Assembly: GCA_937894675.1 (NCBI GenBank)
Contig: CALCQO010000046.1
Coordinates: 110,037 to 174,036 of the forward strand
Direction: 5' to 3'
DNA from: an uncultured Clostridia bacterium
Lineage (GTDB): Bacteria; Bacillota; Clostridia; Christensenellales; Aristaeellaceae
DNA length: 64,000 bases
The translations under genes were made by a program, and so were the position numbers. How positions within the stretch are numbered: the first letter of the stretch is position 1; each line of letters begins with the position of its first letter. The notes beneath the pieces were generated by a model. The model did not search any database, was not told where the DNA came from, and saw only the letters and a program-made list of their open reading frames with translations. Below, piece by piece: positions 25,532 through 37,496 of this stretch.

Positions 25532-26551
25532 TTGGCTTTAGAGAAAAAAGTTCCCCTGATTGCCATCCGAAACCTGAGTAAAACCTACCAGGGCACCGAC
25601 GGGGAAATCAAGGCGCTGGACGATGTCACCCTGGAAGTGCGGGAAAAGGAAATCTACGGCATTGTCGGCATGAGCGGGGCGGGCAAGTCCACCCTCATCC
25701 GGTGCATGAACCGCCTGGACACGCCAAGCGGGGGGGATGTGCTCTACAAGGGGCAAAGCATCCTGAACATGAACCAGAACGACCTGATAGCCACCCGCCG
25801 CAAGGTCAGCATGATTTTCCAGCAATTTAACCTCTTTATGCAGCGCACCGTGGGCAAGAATGTGCGCTATCCACTGGAACTCAGCGGCGTCCCCGCCAAG
25901 GAGGCGGAAGAGCGGGTTAGGGAACTGCTGAAGATTGTGGATTTGGAGGATAAGATCAACGCCTACCCCTCCCAGTTATCCGGCGGACAGAAGCAGCGCG
26001 TGGCCATCGCCAGAGCCCTGGCCAACAGCCCCGAAGTCTTGCTGTGCGACGAGGCCACCAGCGCCCTGGACCCCATGACTACCCAGTCCATCCTCTCCCT
26101 CTTGCAGGACATCAACCAGCGGCTGGGCATCACCATTGTCATCATTACCCACGAGATGGCGGTCATCCGCCAGATTTGCACCCGTGTCGCCATTCTGGAT
26201 GGCGGCAGGGTGGCGGAGGAAGGGCCGGTGGATGAAGTGTTCATGCACACCCGCTCCGACGCGGGCAGACGGCTGTTCGGCATCCTGCCGGAAACCCCGG
26301 ACGAGGATCCCGGCGTGCCCGCCCTTCGCATCGTGTTTGACGGAGCCGCTCGGGAAAAGCCCGTTATCGCCAACCTAATCAAGGAAAGCGGGGTCCTGGT
26401 CAACATCCTGTCCGCCAATATGAAGCACCTGGGCGGAAAAATGTACGGCCAGATGCTGATCGAAACCCCGGAGGATGAACAGGCTAAGTTGCTGGTTACC
26501 CAGTACCTGAGCAAGCAAGGCCTGACGGTGAAGGAGGTGAATGAGAAATGA
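25532..26551 (+). CDS. metN: Methionine ABC transporter ATP-binding protein
   Basis: ATPase of the MetNIQ importer. 339 residues, TTG start at 25532 chosen because AAGGGAGAAACC precedes it and MALEKKVPLIAIRNLSKTY aligns with family N-termini. Walker A GMSGAGKSTLIRC (near 49), signature QLSGGQKQRVAIARA, Walker B VLLCDEATSALDP, His in VIITHEMAVI. The C-terminal NIL/ACT-like domain (about 260-335) is the site at which methionine trans-inhibits MetNI in studied homologues. Hence uptake is probably feedback-inhibited as well as attenuated. The stop overlaps metI (ATGA). Confidence 0.96.
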   Translation: MALEKKVPLIAIRNLSKTYQGTDGEIKALDDVTLEVREKEIYGIVGMSGAGKSTLIRCMNRLDTPSGGDVLYKGQSILNMNQNDLIATRRKVSMIFQQFNLFMQRTVGKNVRYPLELSGVPAKEAEERVRELLKIVDLEDKINAYPSQLSGGQKQRVAIARALANSPEVLLCDEATSALDPMTTQSILSLLQDINQRLGITIVIITHEMAVIRQICTRVAILDGGRVAEEGPVDEVFMHTRSDAGRRLFGILPETPDEDPGVPALRIVFDGAAREKPVIANLIKESGVLVNILSANMKHLGGKMYGQMLIETPEDEQAKLLVTQYLSKQGLTVKEVNEK

Positions 26552-27210
26552 GCATGGAAGACATGATTCCCCTGTTATGGCAAGGCCTGCTGGAAACCCT
26601 GCAGATGACCATCCCGGCGACAGCGTTTTCCTACCTCATTGGTATGCCCCTGGGCATCCTGCTGGTGGTCACCCGCAAGGATCACATCATGCCCAATCCA
26701 AGGCTGAACGCGGTGCTGGGCACCATCGTCAACTTCCTTCGTTCCATTCCCTTCATCATCCTGCTGGCCATGCTCTTTCCCGTTACCCGCATTGTGATGG
26801 GGCGCGCCATCGGTACCAGCGCCATCATCTTTCCCCTGATTATCAGCGCCTTTCCCTATGTAGCCCGCATGACTGAAGGCGCCCTGATCGAGGTGGACCG
26901 GGGCATCATCGAGGCGGCCCAGTCCATGGGATCCACCAACGGTCAGATTGTCTTCAAGGTGCTGATTCCCGAGGCCATGCCCTCCCTGATTAACGGCGCG
27001 GCCATCAGCATGGTCAACATCCTAGGCTACACAGCCATGGCCAGCGCGGCGGGGGGCGGGGGTCTGGGTTCCATCGCCATCATCAAAGGCATCAACATCC
27101 GCAAGCTGGATGTCATGTACGCCGCCAGCATCCTCCTGGTCTTCCTGGTGCAAACCATCACGGTTACCGGCACAGGTGTGTCGAAGAAGATAGATCACAG
27201 AAAACGTTAA
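26548..27210 (+). CDS. metI: Methionine ABC transporter permease
   Basis: Membrane subunit of the MetNIQ importer. 220 residues, five predicted helices, with the EAA coupling loop visible as EAAQSMGSTNGQIVFKVLIPEA (near residue 115-135), typical of MetI. Ribosome site AAGGAGGTGA sits inside the end of metN; four-base overlap with metN. The final residues VSKKIDHRKR form a basic cytoplasmic tail. Confidence 0.96.
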   Translation: MSMEDMIPLLWQGLLETLQMTIPATAFSYLIGMPLGILLVVTRKDHIMPNPRLNAVLGTIVNFLRSIPFIILLAMLFPVTRIVMGRAIGTSAIIFPLIISAFPYVARMTEGALIEVDRGIIEAAQSMGSTNGQIVFKVLIPEAMPSLINGAAISMVNILGYTAMASAAGGGGLGSIAIIKGINIRKLDVMYAASILLVFLVQTITVTGTGVSKKIDHRKR

Positions 27211-27228
27211 ATTTGAAAGGAGTACCCC

Positions 27229-28059
27229 ATGAAAAAGTATATCGCATTGGTTCTGACCCTCATCCTGGCGCTGAGCGCCGTCACCGCCCTTGCCAACGAG
27301 AAAATCACCATTGGCGCCACCTCCAACCCCCACTACATCATCCTTGATTTTATCAAGGACGACCTGGCCGCCCTGGGCTACGACCTGGAACTGGTGGAGT
27401 TCTCCGACTATGTGCTGCCCAACCAAGCGACCGCCGCGGGCGAACTGGATGCCAACTACTTCCAGCACAAGCCCCACATGGTAGCCTTCAACCAGGAAGT
27501 TCCCGAGAACGAGCAGCTGGTGGAAGTCATCGGCGTGCACTACGAGCCCTTCGGCATCTACCCCGGCACCAAGAAATCCCTGGATGAAATCGCCAAAGGC
27601 GACAGCGTGCTGGTTCCCAACGATCCATCCAACGAAGCCCGCGCCCTGTTCCTGCTGCGCGACAAAGGCCTGATTACCCTGCCTGAGAACGCCCAGCTCA
27701 CCGACAAACTAACCAAGCTGGACGTGGTGGATAACCCCTACGAACTGGAAATCGTCGAAGTCAACGCGGAACTGATTCCCTCTATGCTCGAGGACGCCAG
27801 CTTCGCTACCATCAACGGCAACTACGCCATCGCCGCGGGCTTCAGCCCCGCTAAGGACGCCCTGTTCCTGGAACCCTTGGACGGCACCAGCGGCCAGACC
27901 TATATCAACTATGTGGTCGTCCGCCAGGATAAGGTGAACGAGCCCTTCGTGGAAGCCCTGAAGAAAGCCCTGTTCACCCAGAAGGTGAAGGATTTCATCG
28001 ACAACAGCCCCGACTTTGGCGGCGGCGTCATCCCCGTGTTCGAAGTGCCTGCCCAGTAA
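27229..28059 (+). CDS. metQ: Methionine-binding protein, MetQ/NlpA family
   Basis: Extracytoplasmic substrate-binding protein of the importer. 276 residues. Signal peptide MKKYIALVLTLILALSAVTA followed by LANEK. The mature part has family blocks such as ITIGATSNPHYIILDFIKDD, ANYFQHKPHM and the NPYELEIVEV stretch. Unlike most Gram-positive MetQ it has no lipobox cysteine; an Ala-X-Ala signal-peptidase-I site is seen instead, so how it stays at the cell surface is unclear. Ribosome site AAAGGAG. Last gene of the operon, followed by a strong terminator. Confidence 0.95.
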   Translation: MKKYIALVLTLILALSAVTALANEKITIGATSNPHYIILDFIKDDLAALGYDLELVEFSDYVLPNQATAAGELDANYFQHKPHMVAFNQEVPENEQLVEVIGVHYEPFGIYPGTKKSLDEIAKGDSVLVPNDPSNEARALFLLRDKGLITLPENAQLTDKLTKLDVVDNPYELEIVEVNAELIPSMLEDASFATINGNYAIAAGFSPAKDALFLEPLDGTSGQTYINYVVVRQDKVNEPFVEALKKALFTQKVKDFIDNSPDFGGGVIPVFEVPAQ

Positions 28060-28082
28060 GCAGAATTCATATGGTATCATTG

Positions 28083-28108
28083 GCCCCTCCCTCGGGAGGG
28101 GCTTTTTG
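28083..28108 (+). terminator. metNIQ terminator
   Basis: GCCCCTCC-CTCG-GGAGGGGC stem followed by five T, 24 bases after the metQ stop. Confidence 0.92.
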
Positions 28109-28144
28109 CGCAAAGAAAAATCAGCAGGGAAGAGGAAAACATGG

Positions 28145-28150
28145 TACAAT
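28145..28150 (+). promoter_or_regulatory. Extended -10 before the HD-domain gene
   Basis: TACAAT preceded by TGG, 27 bases before the ATG at 28178. No clear -35. Confidence 0.45.
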
Positions 28151-28177
28151 ACACACATCATACCAAGGAGGAATACC

Positions 28178-28771
28178 ATGGAAGCGGGATTTACGCGGGA
28201 GGAAGGCCTGGCGCTTTTACTGAAATATAACCAGCAGCCCTTTCACATTCAGCATGGGCTGACATTGGAAGGCGTCATGCGGTGGTTTGCCGTGGATCAG
28301 GGCTTTGAACAGGAGCAGGATTTCTGGGGCATCGCGGGGCTGGTGCACGATGTGGATTTTGAGATGTGGCCCCAGGAGCATTGCAAGAAAGCATACGACT
28401 TGCTGAAGGACGCGGGCGCGACGGAAGAATTGATCCACGCGGTGCAGAGCCATGGCACCGGCATCTGCGTACATGTGCCCCCTGAGCACCATATGGAAAA
28501 AGTGATGTACGCCGTGGACGAATTGACCGGCCTGGCCGGGGCTGCTGCCCTGATGCGCCCCTCCAAATCCGTGCAGGACATGGAAGTGAAAAGCCTGAAA
28601 AAGAAGTTCAAGGACAAGGCCTTCGCCGCGGGCTGCTCCCGGGATGTCATCACCAAGGGAGCGGAGGAACTGGGCTGGGATCTGGACACCCTGTTTTCCA
28701 AGACACTGGATGCCATGCGCTCCTGCGAACAGCAGGTGTTCGAAGAACTCGGCAGGCTGACCCAGGCGTAA
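28178..28771 (+). CDS. HD-domain protein, predicted phosphohydrolase
   Basis: 197 residues from the ATG at 28178 (AAGGAGG seven bases upstream). An HD-type metal site is seen: His in QHGLTLEGVMRWF (near 25), the HD pair in GLVHDVDFE (near 60), and a later His in VQSHGTG (near 95), ending with an Asp in YAVDELTGL (near 115). This pattern is that of small bacterial HDIG-type phosphohydrolases; the substrate is unknown. The C-terminal region is helical. It starts what looks like a four-gene unit with the DUF554, DUF1538 and PII-like genes (gap to DUF554 seven bases). Confidence 0.82.
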   Translation: MEAGFTREEGLALLLKYNQQPFHIQHGLTLEGVMRWFAVDQGFEQEQDFWGIAGLVHDVDFEMWPQEHCKKAYDLLKDAGATEELIHAVQSHGTGICVHVPPEHHMEKVMYAVDELTGLAGAAALMRPSKSVQDMEVKSLKKKFKDKAFAAGCSRDVITKGAEELGWDLDTLFSKTLDAMRSCEQQVFEELGRLTQA

Positions 28772-28778
28772 GGAGCGT

Positions 28779-29465
28779 ATGCAATACAACCTGCTGAACA
28801 TGGCCGCGATACTGGCTGGGGGTTTGCTCAGCCTGCTGCTGCGTAAAAAGCTGTCCATGCGCCTGGTGGACGCGGCCAGGGTGATGGCCAACCTGTGCAT
28901 CCTGGTGGTGGGTATCCAGGGGGCGATTGCTACCAGGAACACCATGCTGATGCTGCTGAGCGCTGTGCTTGGCGGGGTAGCGGGGACAGCCCTGCAGATA
29001 GACGCCGCTTTTCAACGGCTGGGCGAAAGGCTCAAAGGCATGGTGAACAGCGGGGATTCCCGTTTCAGCCAGGGTTTTGTCACCGTGTTTATGATGCAGT
29101 GCATCGGTTCCATGGCCATCCTTGGCCCAATTAACGCGGCGCTCAAGGGGGACGGAAGCATTCTGATGCTCAAATCCGTGCTGGATTTTGTCTCCACCCT
29201 GGTCTACGGCGCCATCTATGGCAGCGGCGTGCTGCTGTCAGGCCCCTTCGTGTTTCTCTACCAGAGTGTCATTTTTCTTGCGGCCGGCTTGCTCTCGCCG
29301 CTGATGACGCCCGAGGCTGTCAACGAAATCAACGCGGTGGGCAGTTTGCTGATTTTGGCGCTGTCCCTGAATCTGCTGGACATCGTGAAGGTGAAAGTGG
29401 CGGACTATCTGCCCGCCATGCTGGGACCAGCCATCTACTACTTTGTCCTCAGCCTTTTTCGATAA
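28779..29465 (+). CDS. DUF554 family membrane protein
   Basis: 228 residues, six or seven predicted helices, similar to YdfK/YqgA (DUF554), a widespread family of unknown transport role. Characteristic blocks are NMAAILAGGLLSLLLRKKLS at the N-terminus, GDSRFSQGFVTVFMMQCIGSM-type region near 90-110, and the ending SLNLLDIVKVKVADYLPAML. TAAGGAG overlaps the upstream stop region. No function can be assigned beyond membrane protein. Confidence 0.85.
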   Translation: MQYNLLNMAAILAGGLLSLLLRKKLSMRLVDAARVMANLCILVVGIQGAIATRNTMLMLLSAVLGGVAGTALQIDAAFQRLGERLKGMVNSGDSRFSQGFVTVFMMQCIGSMAILGPINAALKGDGSILMLKSVLDFVSTLVYGAIYGSGVLLSGPFVFLYQSVIFLAAGLLSPLMTPEAVNEINAVGSLLILALSLNLLDIVKVKVADYLPAMLGPAIYYFVLSLFR

Positions 29466-29469
29466 GAAG

Positions 29470-29479
29470 TTGTATACAA
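29470..29479. promoter_or_regulatory. Perfect 10-base palindrome TTGTATACAA
   Basis: Lies in the 47-base gap between the DUF554 and DUF1538 genes. It equals the core of GntR-type operators known in Bacillus (ATACTTGTATACAAGTAT), but the flanks do not extend the match. Candidate operator only. Confidence 0.3.
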
Positions 29480-29512
29480 ACCGATTGATCATTAATTACA
29501 GGAGGTGATGAG

Positions 29513-30991
29513 TTGTCCGCACTGCGCAGCAAATTTAAAGAAGTTCTGGCTGCCGTTCTGCCGGTAATGATCATCGTGCTGCTATTGCATTTCACTATCG
29601 CGCCGCTGGGGGAAGGGCTGCTGCCCAAGTTCCTGGTGGGCGGTCTGCTGATTATTATCGGGCTGACCATTTTCTTGTTTGGTATCGATCAGAGCATCGA
29701 TCCCATAGGTCAGGGCATCGGCAGCATGCTGGCTCATTCGGGCAAGATTGTGCTAGTCGTCGTTGTGGGGCTTGTGTTGGGCTTTTTTATCTCCTTCGCC
29801 GAGCCGGACCTGCACATACTGGCAGGGCAGGTGTCCGCCATCACCAACGGCCAGTTTCCGCATATGATGATGGTTGCGGTGGTGTCCGTGGGCATCGGGG
29901 TCATGATGACCATGGCCATGCTGAGGATACTAAAAAATGTACCGCTGAAAATCGCGTTTTTGCTGGCCTATGGGGTGATTCTGATTCTGTCGGTCTTTTC
30001 CTCCCAGGACTTTCTGGCCATCGCCTTTGACGCGTCCGGCGCCACCACCGGCGCGCTGACCACGCCCTTCATGTTGGCCCTGGCGGCAGGCGTGTCCGCT
30101 ATGAAGAAGAACACCAAGTCCAGCGAAGTGGACAGCTTCGGCCTGGTGGGCATCTCCTCCACCGGCGCCATCATCGGCGTATTGGCGGCGGGGCTCATCA
30201 TGGGCATTGACAAGCTGGAGGGCACCATGCCGGCCGCCCTGCCCGCGGCAAGCGGTCTGGCTGCAACCTATGGCAAGCTGTTGCTCAAGGAAGGCCAGTC
30301 CACCCTGCTGTCCCTGATGCCCGTTGTGCTGTCCTATGCTTTCTTTCAGGCGATTTTCATGAAACAGCATCGGGAAGTGGTTTCATCCATCATGAAAGGT
30401 CTGGTGATGACCTTTGTGGGGCTCGTCCTGTTCCTCACCGGGGTGAACGGCGGGTTTATGGATGTAGGCCGCGCGGTGGGCATCAGCCTGGCCGGCCTGG
30501 ACAGCAAATTTCCTGTATTGGCCATCTCCTTTATTCTGGGGCTGGTTACCGTGCTGGCCGAGCCAGCCGTCATCGTGCTCACCCACCAGGTGGAGGATAT
30601 CACCGGCGGCTATGTGAAACGCAGCCTGGTGCTGATTTTCCTGTCCATCGCCGTAGGCCTTGCCATTTTCCTGGCGACGCTGCGCATCCTGGTGCCGGGC
30701 ATCCAATTGTGGATGTACCTGCTGCTGGGCTTTGGCGGCGCGGTGGCCATGGCCTTCTTTACCCCTGAATTGTTTGTGGGCATGGCCTTTGACGCGGGCG
30801 CTGTTGCCTCCGGACCCATGACTGCCACTTTCAGCCTTGCTTTTGTGCAGGGCATCGCCATACAGACCCCTACGGCGGACATCGTCACCGACGGCTTTGG
30901 TATGATCGCCATTGTCGCCATGATGCCCGTCATTGCCTTGCAGGTGCTGGGCTTGTTGTACAATTTGCGCACCCGCAAGAAAAAGAAATAA
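29513..30991 (+). CDS. Double DUF1538 membrane protein (UmpAB-like)
   Basis: 492 residues, about 12 membrane helices, built of two repeats of DUF1538. Repeat 1 has SFAEPDLHILAGQVSAIT and AFDASGATTGALTTPFMLA; repeat 2 has VLAEPAVIVLTHQVEDIT and AFDAGAVASGPMTATFSLA at matching places. In Halomonas, two separate DUF1538 proteins (UmpA, UmpB) were reported to act together as a Na+/H+ antiporter; here both halves are in one chain. The TTG start at 29513 follows an ideal GGAGGTGA. Ends nine bases before a PII-like gene, suggesting regulation of transport by that protein. Transport function is inferred. Confidence 0.85.
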   Translation: MSALRSKFKEVLAAVLPVMIIVLLLHFTIAPLGEGLLPKFLVGGLLIIIGLTIFLFGIDQSIDPIGQGIGSMLAHSGKIVLVVVVGLVLGFFISFAEPDLHILAGQVSAITNGQFPHMMMVAVVSVGIGVMMTMAMLRILKNVPLKIAFLLAYGVILILSVFSSQDFLAIAFDASGATTGALTTPFMLALAAGVSAMKKNTKSSEVDSFGLVGISSTGAIIGVLAAGLIMGIDKLEGTMPAALPAASGLAATYGKLLLKEGQSTLLSLMPVVLSYAFFQAIFMKQHREVVSSIMKGLVMTFVGLVLFLTGVNGGFMDVGRAVGISLAGLDSKFPVLAISFILGLVTVLAEPAVIVLTHQVEDITGGYVKRSLVLIFLSIAVGLAIFLATLRILVPGIQLWMYLLLGFGGAVAMAFFTPELFVGMAFDAGAVASGPMTATFSLAFVQGIAIQTPTADIVTDGFGMIAIVAMMPVIALQVLGLLYNLRTRKKKK

Positions 30992-31000
30992 GGAGGCGCT

Positions 31001-31678
31001 ATGCAGACCAACCATTCCCGCGTACAGGTGCTGAATATGATTCTGACCCACGAACAGGTTAACCTGCTGTCCAAGCAGGCAAGAAAGCATCACCTGAGCG
31101 CGACCAAAATCCTGGCAAGAGGCACGCTGGCCAGCGGTTTTTTCCAGATTCTGGGCATCACCAGCGACCGCAGAGAATTGGTCAGCATCCTGATGTCCGG
31201 CAAGGACGCAGGAGAGTTCATCGACCTGGTGTACGAAAAACTGCAAATGGATAAGCCGGGCCACGGCATCGCGTATTTAACCGATGTACTGGCTTGCATC
31301 GGCACCCATAATGGCACCAAAATTACGCTGGAGGAAACAGCCAGCCTGAATCCGGAGGGAAGCATGTACCATAAGATTACCGTGGTTGTAGAGCGTGGAA
31401 ACGCGGAAGATGTTATGGACGCGGCGCGGGAAGCGGGCGCCCGGGGCGGCACCATCCTGCACGGACGCGGATCCACAGGCAAGGAAGCCCAGACCATCTT
31501 CGGCATAGAAATCGAGCCGGAGAAGGAGATTGTCCTCATTCTGACCCCTGTGGACATTACCCAGCGGGTGTTTGACGCCATCGCCCAGAAAATGGATATT
31601 GACGCCCCGGGCAACGGCATCATGTATGTGGAACCCATCGCGACAACCAGGGGATTGTTCGAAAGTACCCAACAATAA
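31001..31678 (+). CDS. Tandem PII-like signalling protein
   Basis: 225 residues made of two PII-like (GlnB-fold) halves. Half 1 (about 7-108) ends in DKPGHGIAYLTDVLACIG; half 2 (about 124-222) ends in DAPGNGIMYVEPIATTRG. Each ending matches the PII C-terminal strand motif (P..G.I/..V). The second half has a Gly-rich loop AREAGARGGTILHGRGSTG where PII proteins bind nucleotide. No uridylylation Tyr is apparent. Next to a membrane protein, it probably binds and gates it, as GlnK does AmtB; ligand unknown. AAGGAGG ribosome site; nine-base gap to the DUF1538 gene. Confidence 0.83.
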   Translation: MQTNHSRVQVLNMILTHEQVNLLSKQARKHHLSATKILARGTLASGFFQILGITSDRRELVSILMSGKDAGEFIDLVYEKLQMDKPGHGIAYLTDVLACIGTHNGTKITLEETASLNPEGSMYHKITVVVERGNAEDVMDAAREAGARGGTILHGRGSTGKEAQTIFGIEIEPEKEIVLILTPVDITQRVFDAIAQKMDIDAPGNGIMYVEPIATTRGLFESTQQ

Positions 31679-31683
31679 AAAAT

Positions 31684-31714
31684 GGCTGTAACAGGGTATC
31701 TGTTACAGCCTTCT
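31684..31714. terminator. Bidirectional terminator between convergent genes
   Basis: GGCTGTAACAG/CTGTTACAGCC perfect 11-base stem with a five-base loop; A-rich on the left and T-rich on the right, so it can serve both the PII-like gene and the convergent TetR gene. Confidence 0.85.
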
Positions 31715-31730
31715 TATTTGTTTCGTTTGT

Positions 31731-32303
31731 TTATTCGGCTTCCTGGCTCAGCCCGCGGATCAGGGAAGCGGGTATGCGGGAAAAGAGCGCGGCGATTTCC
31801 TGGGGCGATTGCTGGAATTTTTTCTCCGCCCAGTGCTCCACCAGGCCGATGCTGCCGAGGATGCAGAAGTGATACACATATTCCAACTGCCACCTGGGCA
31901 CATTGGGTACCGAACTGCTCCATTCCTCCATCAGCCGGTCGCCTTCAATAGTCATGACACGCCTGAGAAACTCCTTATTGCCGTTCTTGCCCAAAAGCAC
32001 TTGGCAAAGCTCCTTGTTCTGGTAGATGACTTCAAAGACATTGCTCAGGCTGTCTTCGTCCGGTTCAAAGCAATTCGTAACACAGGCTTCAGCGTTGATG
32101 GCTTCATATAATTCGTTCTCAATGGTGCTCAGCAGATCATCCACGCTTTGGTAATGCAGATAGAAGGTGCTGCGGTTGATGTCCGCCTGCTCGCACAGAG
32201 CGGTCACCGTGATTCTTTCAACCGGGGTTTCATGCATCATGGAGAGCAGCGTGTTGCGCAGCAACAGCTTGGTCATCTTAATCCGTCGGTTTTCTTTTTT
32301 CAT
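31731..32303 (-). CDS. TetR-family transcriptional regulator
   Basis: 190 residues from the ATG at 32303 (TAGGAG upstream); an open frame to 32411 has no ribosome site. N-terminal helix-turn-helix: MTKLLLRNTLLSMMHETPVE then ITVTALCEQADINRSTFYLHYQSVDDLL, the classic TetR recognition helix. The C-terminal ligand domain belongs to the TetR C_33-like type, with no predicted ligand. It is divergent from the epimerase gene 153 bases away, so it may control itself and that gene. Confidence 0.9.
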   Translation of the reverse strand: MKKENRRIKMTKLLLRNTLLSMMHETPVERITVTALCEQADINRSTFYLHYQSVDDLLSTIENELYEAINAEACVTNCFEPDEDSLSNVFEVIYQNKELCQVLLGKNGNKEFLRRVMTIEGDRLMEEWSSSVPNVPRWQLEYVYHFCILGSIGLVEHWAEKKFQQSPQEIAALFSRIPASLIRGLSQEAE

Positions 32304-32344
32304 AAATCTCCTAAAACTCAATACAGTGTGTCTGTTATCCGATA

Positions 32345-32375
32345 AAATATTTGTAAATAATGGTTGAAATATTTG
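32345..32375. promoter_or_regulatory. Direct repeat AAATATTTG x2, candidate operator
   Basis: Identical 9-base copies at 32345-32353 and 32367-32375, each itself nearly palindromic (AAATATTT), start-to-start distance 22 bases (two helix turns), between the TetR gene and the -10 (TATAAT, 32385-32390) facing the epimerase. Confidence 0.4.
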
Positions 32376-32384
32376 CACGAAGAG

Positions 32385-32390
32385 TATAAT
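32385..32390 (+). promoter_or_regulatory. -10 element of the epimerase gene
   Basis: Consensus TATAAT; the nearest -35-like TTGAAA leaves only a 15-base spacer, which may mean activator or weak use. Overlap with the direct repeats suggests regulation. Confidence 0.5.
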
Positions 32391-32456
32391 ACATAGAAGA
32401 GAAGATGTCAAAGAGATTTCCGATTTATGAGATATTTATCATGGGAAGGAGCGTAC

Positions 32457-33458
32457 ATGGCGTTTTTTATCACCGGCGGCGCGGGGTATCTAGGCCAGCA
32501 TATCATACAGAACCTCCGCGGCATGGGACAGCAGGTAACCGCGCTGGTTTTACCGGGGGATCAGGCGGCGGAGCATTTGCCCGAAGGTGTTCAAATTCTT
32601 TCGGGCGATTTGCTGAACCAGGCCGATGTTGAGCACTTTTTTATGGAAGCCGCCAAGCAGCAGGCCACCATCATCCATTGCGCTGCCATGATTTCCATTG
32701 CCTGGAAGGTAGAAGAGAAGGTACACCGTATCAATGTGGAAGGCACAAGGAATGTGGTGGAAGGCTGTTCGAAGCACCATCTGCGGCTGATTCATGTGGC
32801 CTCCGTCCATGCCATCCCGGAAAAGCCCAAGGGACAGGTGATGGAGGAGATTAGTGCCTTTGACCCCCGCCTTGTGGTGGGCGGCTACGCGAAAACAAAG
32901 GCGGAGGCGGCCGCCCTGGTGGTGGACGCGGTGTTTAATCGGGGGCTTGACGCCGCCATGGTGTTCCCCAGCGGCATCTTCGGCCCCGGCGCTTTCGCCG
33001 GCAACAGCCTGACCCAAATGATGCGGGAATACTTGCGGGGCAAATTGCCCGCCGGCATGCAGGGCGGCTATAACTTTGTGGATGTCCGGGACTGTGCCCA
33101 GGCCATCTCGTCCCTGGCCATGCGGCCGGATAAAAAGGGCGGTTATCTGTTGGGCGGGCACTACTTTACCATCCGCCAGTTTTTTGATGCCATCGCCCGC
33201 CACGCCGGGGCAGGGGTGAAACCGGTTCGCCTCATGGTGCCTTCCTGGCTCGCGTACCTTTCCGTTCCCTTTTTCACGCTGCGCTATAAACTAAAGGGGG
33301 AAACCCCTGTCTATACCCGCTATGCCATCTACACCCTGACACGAAACGCCGAGTTCTCCAACGAAAAAGCCCGCAAAGAACTGGGGTTCTCTCCCCGGCC
33401 GATGGATGATACGGTGCGGGATATGGTTATCTGGATGCGGGAAGCCAACATGGTATAA
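32457..33458 (+). CDS. NAD-dependent epimerase/dehydratase family protein
   Basis: 333 residues from the ATG at 32457 (AAGGAG upstream). Extended short-chain dehydrogenase: NAD-binding TGGAGYLGQHI (residues 6-16), the ASVHAIPE stretch (about 120) in place of the usual active-site Ser, and the motif GGYAKTKAEAAALV supplying the catalytic Tyr-x3-Lys (Y then K). Closest in style to dihydroflavonol-reductase/nucleoside-sugar epimerase-like oxidoreductases; substrate not predictable. Divergent from a TetR regulator, which may respond to its substrate. Confidence 0.88.
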   Translation: MAFFITGGAGYLGQHIIQNLRGMGQQVTALVLPGDQAAEHLPEGVQILSGDLLNQADVEHFFMEAAKQQATIIHCAAMISIAWKVEEKVHRINVEGTRNVVEGCSKHHLRLIHVASVHAIPEKPKGQVMEEISAFDPRLVVGGYAKTKAEAAALVVDAVFNRGLDAAMVFPSGIFGPGAFAGNSLTQMMREYLRGKLPAGMQGGYNFVDVRDCAQAISSLAMRPDKKGGYLLGGHYFTIRQFFDAIARHAGAGVKPVRLMVPSWLAYLSVPFFTLRYKLKGETPVYTRYAIYTLTRNAEFSNEKARKELGFSPRPMDDTVRDMVIWMREANMV

Positions 33459-33552
33459 TCTAAGAAGGATTTCTTGAGTTCCAACTAATTTGTAGGCTAT
33501 AAGCCTGCTGGACACAGCGGACACAATCAGAAATTGATGTAAAAAGCATAGA

Positions 33553-33580
33553 AAACGGGCACCCTTTCGGGTGCCCGTTT
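33553..33580. terminator. nifJ terminator (probably bidirectional)
   Basis: AAACGGGCACCC-TTTC-GGGTGCCCGTTT hairpin placed 21 bases after the nifJ stop and about 95 after the epimerase stop; T-rich on both sides. Confidence 0.88.
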
Positions 33581-33600
33581 GGTCTTTACCAGTGTTTGCC

Positions 33601-37092
<3,492 letters not shown>

Positions 37093-37183
37093 GATGGACC
37101 TCCTATGTGATATAATTGAGGCAGTTGCAGCCGAAAACCAGCATTGCCGGCTTGCGTTTGGTAGCTGCCTTACTATCTATTTA

Positions 37184-37212
37184 ATTATAGCGTTGGAAAC
37201 CATGTTCGTCAA
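37184..37212 (-). promoter_or_regulatory. nifJ promoter
   Basis: TTGACG, 17-base spacer, TATAAT on the minus strand; predicted leader of about 85 bases. Confidence 0.85.
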
Positions 37213-37296
37213 GGCGGATGACAAGGATTCTTTCGCTGTTTTCCTATATTCCTGCTTCCAGCGGAAGGAGGCAATGGCCCGCCCGCTATAAGTTTC

Positions 37297-37342
37297 ACGG
37301 CTGTCCCAGCGTATTACGCTCCGGAAGACAGCCGTTATTTTT
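37297..37342 (+). terminator. Orphan terminator-like hairpin
   Basis: ACGGCTGTC/GACAGCCGT outer stem with an inner AGCGT/ACGCT stem, then TTATTTTT. No annotated plus-strand gene precedes it, so it may end a small untranslated transcript. Confidence 0.65.
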
Positions 37343-37435
37343 ACGCCATTTTTTCACCTGTAAACAATCCATATGGAAAGGTGTTTGATTCATGGTGAAT
37401 TTTACCGAATTTTCATAAATCATTCCGCGGAAGCG

Positions 37436-37464
37436 TTGACATACAGGGAGTACTGTGGTTTAAT
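37436..37464 (+). promoter_or_regulatory. Promoter of the XRE-potABCD operon
   Basis: TTGACA, 17-base spacer, TTTAAT preceded by TGG. Start of transcription near 37471. Confidence 0.72.
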
Positions 37465-37479
37465 ATATGACGTTCGCAT

Positions 37480-37496
37480 GTTTACTAACACTAAAC
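37480..37496. promoter_or_regulatory. Candidate operator GTTTACTAACACTAAAC
   Basis: Imperfect 17-base palindrome (outer five bases of each arm match) located about 10-25 bases downstream of the predicted start of transcription, where repressor binding would block elongation. Possible autoregulatory site of the XRE-cupin protein. Confidence 0.4.

Noticed and set aside
37205..37291. Small open frame before the orphan terminator
   Set aside because: Its start codon has no ribosome site, and the frame extends into the nifJ promoter; coding not supported.
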